Below, one piece after another: positions 5,561 through 8,412 of a stretch of 8,412 bases of DNA (positions are counted from its first letter, which is position 1; the number at the start of each line of letters is the position of its first letter). Source of the DNA: Bryobacteraceae bacterium (GTDB lineage: Bacteria; Acidobacteriota; Terriglobia; Bryobacterales; Bryobacteraceae); NCBI GenBank assembly GCA_025929455.1, contig JAICMB010000124.1, positions 1 through 8,412 of the forward strand, read 5' to 3'. Both the position numbers and the translations under genes were made by a program. The notes beneath the pieces are model-generated. The model saw nothing but the letters and a program-made list of their open reading frames with translations. It was not told the origin of the DNA and searched no databases.

Positions 5561-7690
5561 ATGGTACGGGCACGGATTGTTTTTTCGGTGCTTGCGTTGG
5601 CGGCCGCCGCCAGCGCACAAGAAAGTTTCCGGTTGAAGACGTGGCGCTCAGGCCGTGCGGCCGGCGGCGAAACGGCCGTCGCGGCGCACCGGCGCGTGCC
5701 GGGCCGCTCGCATATGATGCTGGAATTCCCGCATCGCATCACGGCGGGCGATCGCGCCCGCCTGCGCGAGCAGGGTATCGCGATTGTTTCCGCGATATCG
5801 GACCGCGCCGTTACTGCCGCGGTGCCGGACGGAGTCGATGTCAGCACGCTCGGCCTGAGCTGGGCGGGGCGGCGCGGGTACGCGGATAAGATCAGTCCCG
5901 CGATTTTCGACCACGGCACGGTGGTCGCGCGCGCCGATTACGTCGTCGAATTTCACCGCGACGTCGATCCCATTGACGCGCGTGCGGTGGCCTCGCAGGC
6001 AGGATTGACGATTGTGGATCGTCCGGAAATGCTTTCAAATCACCTCCTGGTGCGCGGATCGCTCGACGAATTGGTGACCGCGGCGGGTTGGGACGAGGTC
6101 GCGTACATCTTTCCCGCCTCCGCCGCACTGGCGAGCGGCGCGCCGGTAACTGGGTGCGCCGGAGCGATCACGCAAAACGGTCCGCTCGGTCAATCGATTC
6201 CGAAGATCGGGGACGGTTGGGATGGCGCCGGACTGGGGGCGGCGGCGCTGGGGGTGTCTTTCACGAGCGTAACGGAGAAAGCGTCCGCCGATGCCGCGCA
6301 GGCGGAAATTCTGCGCGCTTTGAACGAGTGGGCCAAATACGCCGCGCTGTCGTTCTCGCCCGGCGCCCCGTCGACGGCCAACAGCGCGATCAACGTGCTG
6401 TTCGCGCGCGGGGCGCACGGCGACCCGTATCCGTTCGACGGACCGGGCGGCGTGCTTGCGCACACCTTTTATCCGGGCGACGTGAATCCAGAGCCGATCG
6501 CGGGAGATATGCACTTCGATGCCGATGAGAGCTGGAACATCGGCGCCGATGTAGATATCTTCAGCGTGGCGCTGCACGAGGCCGGACACGCGCTGGGCCT
6601 GGGGCATTCCGACCAGCCGGGCGCGGTGATGTATCCCTACTATCATCAGGTGACGGGACTCGCGGCAGAGGACATTGCGGCCATCCGCGACCTCTATGCC
6701 GCGGCATCCGGCGGCAATACGCCGCAACCCGCGCCGAATACGCCTGCGCAAACGCCGCCGGTGACTCCGACGCCCGATCCTCCGCAAACGCCGCCAGCAC
6801 CGGCGCCGAATCCTCCGCAGACACCGCAGACTCCGCCGCCAACGCCGCCCCAAACACCGGCGCAACCCGCGCCTATGCATCTCGCCGTCAGCGCCGCGCC
6901 GGCAAGCACTTCCGAGGGCTCGGCGACCATTGCCGGAGTCGTATCGGGAGGTTCCGCGCCTTTTCAGGTGCGGTGGATCAACGGAGCAGTTGCTGGAACC
7001 GCGCAAGGCTCGGGCGCGTGGCTGGCCAGCGTTCCGCTGCAGCCGGGATGGAACAACGTGATCTTCACCGCGATCGACGCGCAGCAAGTCAGCGTATCCG
7101 TGTCGATCGCAATCGATCGCATCTCGACCCCGCAGTCGCTCGTGATTTCAACCCCGGTCAGCGGCTATTTCTCCGTGACCACGTCTACCATCACGATCAC
7201 CGGAACCGCCGCGGACCCATCCGGCATTGATCACATAACGTGGTCGAGCACCTCCGGAGGAAGCGGTACGGCTGCCGGGATCACGGCCTGGAGCGCGGGC
7301 CCGATCAAGTTGCAGAACGGACCGAACGTGATCACGATCACGGCCTGGCCGGTATCTGGAAAACCGATCTCGCGTTCCGTGCTGGTTTTAGATGCCGTGG
7401 CGCAAGGGCGCGCCAACCCCGCACCCGCGCTGTCCATCACGTCGCCGACCTCGTCCACAATCGGTGCTACAAAACCGTCGATTACGATCGCCGGGACCGC
7501 GCGTGCGGGCAGCGGCATTGCCTCCGTCACGTGGACCAACTCGAACGGCGGCTCAGGCACGGCACAAGGCACCACCAGTTGGAACACCGGACCGATTCCG
7601 CTGCTCGAAGGCTCCAGCCTGATTACGATCCGCGCGACGGACACAGCAGGCGCGGTCGCCTGGCGGACTGTCTCGGTGACGCGGAAATGA
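5561..7690 (+). CDS. Secreted matrixin-like (M10A-type) zinc metalloprotease with Ig-like repeats
   Basis: A 709-residue predicted secreted endopeptidase. Residues 1-19 are a signal peptide (likely cut after ASA). Residues 51-177 are a pro-region made of two similar halves (51-101, 127-177), each with an EF-containing strand, a D/R/A-rich helix and a closing Trp. The catalytic domain spans about 200-383. HEAGHALGLGH supplies zinc ligands H339, H343 and H349 with general base E340, and M357 in VMYPYY is the Met-turn. The structural zinc ligands of matrix metalloproteinases are also present: H286, D288, H301, H318, within the HGDxxPFDG...LAH...GDxHFD pattern. Residues 386-438 are a Pro/Thr/Gln linker. 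Three Ig-like repeats follow at 439-519, 525-611 and 623-709; the last two share about 29 of 53 core positions. The only cysteine is C199. The canonical PRCGxPD switch is absent. The start is the first ATG in frame; its ribosome site is weak. The Ig-like tail probably anchors to cell wall, polymer or substrate. Confidence 0.93.
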   Translation: MVRARIVFSVLALAAAASAQESFRLKTWRSGRAAGGETAVAAHRRVPGRSHMMLEFPHRITAGDRARLREQGIAIVSAISDRAVTAAVPDGVDVSTLGLSWAGRRGYADKISPAIFDHGTVVARADYVVEFHRDVDPIDARAVASQAGLTIVDRPEMLSNHLLVRGSLDELVTAAGWDEVAYIFPASAALASGAPVTGCAGAITQNGPLGQSIPKIGDGWDGAGLGAAALGVSFTSVTEKASADAAQAEILRALNEWAKYAALSFSPGAPSTANSAINVLFARGAHGDPYPFDGPGGVLAHTFYPGDVNPEPIAGDMHFDADESWNIGADVDIFSVALHEAGHALGLGHSDQPGAVMYPYYHQVTGLAAEDIAAIRDLYAAASGGNTPQPAPNTPAQTPPVTPTPDPPQTPPAPAPNPPQTPQTPPPTPPQTPAQPAPMHLAVSAAPASTSEGSATIAGVVSGGSAPFQVRWINGAVAGTAQGSGAWLASVPLQPGWNNVIFTAIDAQQVSVSVSIAIDRISTPQSLVISTPVSGYFSVTTSTITITGTAADPSGIDHITWSSTSGGSGTAAGITAWSAGPIKLQNGPNVITITAWPVSGKPISRSVLVLDAVAQGRANPAPALSITSPTSSTIGATKPSITIAGTARAGSGIASVTWTNSNGGSGTAQGTTSWNTGPIPLLEGSSLITIRATDTAGAVAWRTVSVTRK
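6716..6874 (+). repeat. Low-complexity Pro/Thr/Gln linker-coding repeat
   Basis: Degenerate tandem units such as CCGCAAACGCCG encode residues 386-438 of the protease, built from PP, TP, QTP and APN steps with no hydrophobic core residues. Such linkers are extended and separate a catalytic domain from binding modules. The repetitive DNA is a likely place for length variation between strains. Confidence 0.8.
7192..7687 (+). repeat. Tandem Ig-like module duplication inside the protease gene
   Basis: The second and third Ig-like modules are recognisable copies. Each reads TITxxGTA...SGI...TW...GGSGTA.G.T.W..GPI.L..G...ITI.A, in the same order and with the same spacing (545-595 and 639-691, approximately). 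The first module at 439-519 shares the frame (SATIAG, GTAQGSGAW, LQPGWN, FTAID) but is more divergent. This indicates intragenic module duplication, with the last two copies the more recent. Confidence 0.7.
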
Positions 7691-7708
7691 GCGTGGCCGA
7701 AAGCGGCG

Positions 7709-8074
7709 CTACATGGCGTAGAAGAACTCTTCGTAAACGATCTTGCCGTTCGCGACTTTGTACACCGCGATCTCTTCCATGGTGAAGCGGCGGCTTTGCG
7801 GCTTGAACGTTACGTCGAGTTTATACGAGACGGCGAAATGGGAACCGGCAACCAACGGACCTTCGACTTTCGCCGAGTGGACCTCGTGGTTCGCCGCCCA
7901 CCATTCGCCCTTCGCCTTTACCGCATCCAGGCCTTTGGACTCGCGCGATTGTCCGGGAGGCGCTCCGGCCTCCATGCTCACGATGTCGGGCGAGTACAGT
8001 TGTTCACCGGCTTCCATAAACTTGCCCTGGGAGCAAAGCTTAACTAACGTGTCCGCAACTTCCTGTGTGGTCAT
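7709..8074 (-). CDS. SnoaL-like / NTF2-superfamily small protein
   Basis: A 121-residue protein without signal peptide or membrane segment, so probably cytoplasmic. It has the one-domain alpha+beta cone layout of the SnoaL-like family. An N-terminal helix (TTQEVADTLVKLCSQGKFMEAGEQLYSPDI) contains the usual Y/F-x-x-D pattern, then come a GLDAVKAKGEWW helix (48-59) and long strands HSAKVEGPLVAGSHFAVSYKLDVTF (66-90) and EEIAVYKVANGKIVYEEFFY (100-119). The family includes cyclases, isomerases and ligand-binding proteins, so no reaction can be assigned. The ATG at 8072-8074 follows a GGCGG-like ribosome site. It lies 24 bases downstream of the phosphatase gene on the same strand, suggesting co-transcription, and converges on the protease gene with an 18-base gap. 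Confidence 0.85.
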   Translation of the reverse strand: MTTQEVADTLVKLCSQGKFMEAGEQLYSPDIVSMEAGAPPGQSRESKGLDAVKAKGEWWAANHEVHSAKVEGPLVAGSHFAVSYKLDVTFKPQSRRFTMEEIAVYKVANGKIVYEEFFYAM

Positions 8075-8098
8075 ATCGCCGCCACGATAACACGGCGA

Positions 8099-8412
8099 TC
8101 AGCCGTTCAAAAGCTCTGTAACGGAGCTCACCAACCCCGGCGCGCACACCACGCCGTTGCCGGCGTAAATCGACGAGCCGCCGTCGAAGTTGAAGAAGCG
8201 CGCGCCGGCTTCTTCGGCGATGATTTTGAGCGGCGCGAAGTCCCAGGGCTGCGCGCTGGCTTCGATCCAGACCTCGGCCTGTCCGGAGGCGACGAACATA
8301 GCGTCCAGCGCGCCGCCGAAACTGCGCACCGCCCAAAAGCGCGACATATATGCCAGCAGGCGGCCGCGGAAGGGCATACGCGGCGAACGGTTCAGGCCGT
8401 CCATGCAGAACA
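8099..8412 (-). CDS. Inositol monophosphatase-family enzyme, C-terminal part only
   Basis: The last 103 codons of a magnesium-dependent phosphatase of the inositol monophosphatase family; about 260 residues is usual, so some 60% including the first metal-binding motif lies beyond the right edge. The frame remains open to base 8412, so the ATG at 8402-8404 is not taken as the start. The second family signature is clear: VASGQAEVWIEASAQPWDFA, where the WD aspartate is a metal ligand, then PLKIIAEEAG and FFNFDGG. SFGGALDAMFVA just before corresponds to the RxxGSAALDL region. Likely substrates are inositol phosphate, histidinol phosphate (HisN-like members have a similar WDxA...EEAG end) or fructose-1,6-bisphosphate; the visible part does not decide. 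The stop codon at 8099-8101 is followed 24 bases later by the SnoaL-like gene. Confidence 0.88.
   Translation of the reverse strand, partial: FCMDGLNRSPRMPFRGRLLAYMSRFWAVRSFGGALDAMFVASGQAEVWIEASAQPWDFAPLKIIAEEAGARFFNFDGGSSIYAGNGVVCAPGLVSSVTELLNG

Noticed and set aside
5486..5620. Longer N-terminus for the NHL protein starting at 5620
   Set aside because: The extra 45 residues are polar and basic, overlap the divergent protease start, and would bury the signal peptide internally.
6035..7087. A 350-codon minus-strand open frame opposite the protease
   Set aside because: Arginine-rich composition with no recognisable domain, lying wholly antisense to a gene with intact catalytic motifs; a typical shadow frame of high-GC DNA.
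7690..7710. Hairpin GCCG-AAAG-CGGC between the convergent protease and SnoaL-like genes
   Set aside because: Only a 4-bp stem extended by three pairs across a bulge, with no T-tract; insufficient for a terminator call.
1..8412. CRISPR arrays, tRNA or rRNA genes, insertion sequences, phage or toxin-antitoxin genes
   Set aside because: No regularly spaced repeats, cloverleaf, transposase motif or terminal inverted repeats were seen on either strand.

Overview
The window is a high-GC bacterial chromosome segment with no mobile-element, phage or CRISPR signature. The best guess for the source is an acidobacterium of the Bryobacter/Solibacter type. The reasons are a long NHL-repeat protein ending in the TIGR03437-type C-terminal domain that is expanded in Solibacteres, a PEP-CTERM surface protein, and a secreted matrixin-like protease with Ig-like repeats. 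This assignment is inferred from protein style and was not tested by any search.

Layout, left to right. (1) The 3' three quarters of an alpha-glucan phosphorylase gene (glgP, +), cut by the left edge. (2) A 338-base intergenic stretch, 1939-2276, holding two abutting perfect palindromes and a third, longer stem that competes with the second for the same bases. (3) A PEP-CTERM protein with a choice-of-anchor L-like domain (+, 2277-3125), visibly lower in GC than its neighbours and preceded by a strong Shine-Dalgarno. (4) A convergent exported NHL beta-propeller protein (-, 3158-5485). (5) A 75-base divergent gap. (6) A secreted metalloprotease (+, 5561-7690): signal peptide, duplicated-looking pro-region, matrixin catalytic domain with all zinc ligands, proline-rich linker, three Ig-like repeats. 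(7) A convergent minus-strand pair: a SnoaL/NTF2-like small protein (7709-8074) and, upstream of it by 24 bases, the C-terminal part of an inositol-monophosphatase-family enzyme running off the right edge.

Functionally, a cytoplasmic storage-glucan enzyme on the left and a sugar/inositol-phosphate phosphatase with a small companion gene on the right flank a central block of three genes, all predicted to be exported: one anchored by PEP-CTERM sorting, one a beta-propeller scaffold, one a protease. The divergent arrangement of propeller protein and protease could allow shared control, but no specific operator was recognised. No clearly new biological system is evident. The points most worth a second look are the structured intergenic element at 2042-2120 and the protease, which has a single cysteine at the pro-region/catalytic boundary and a pro-region that looks duplicated.
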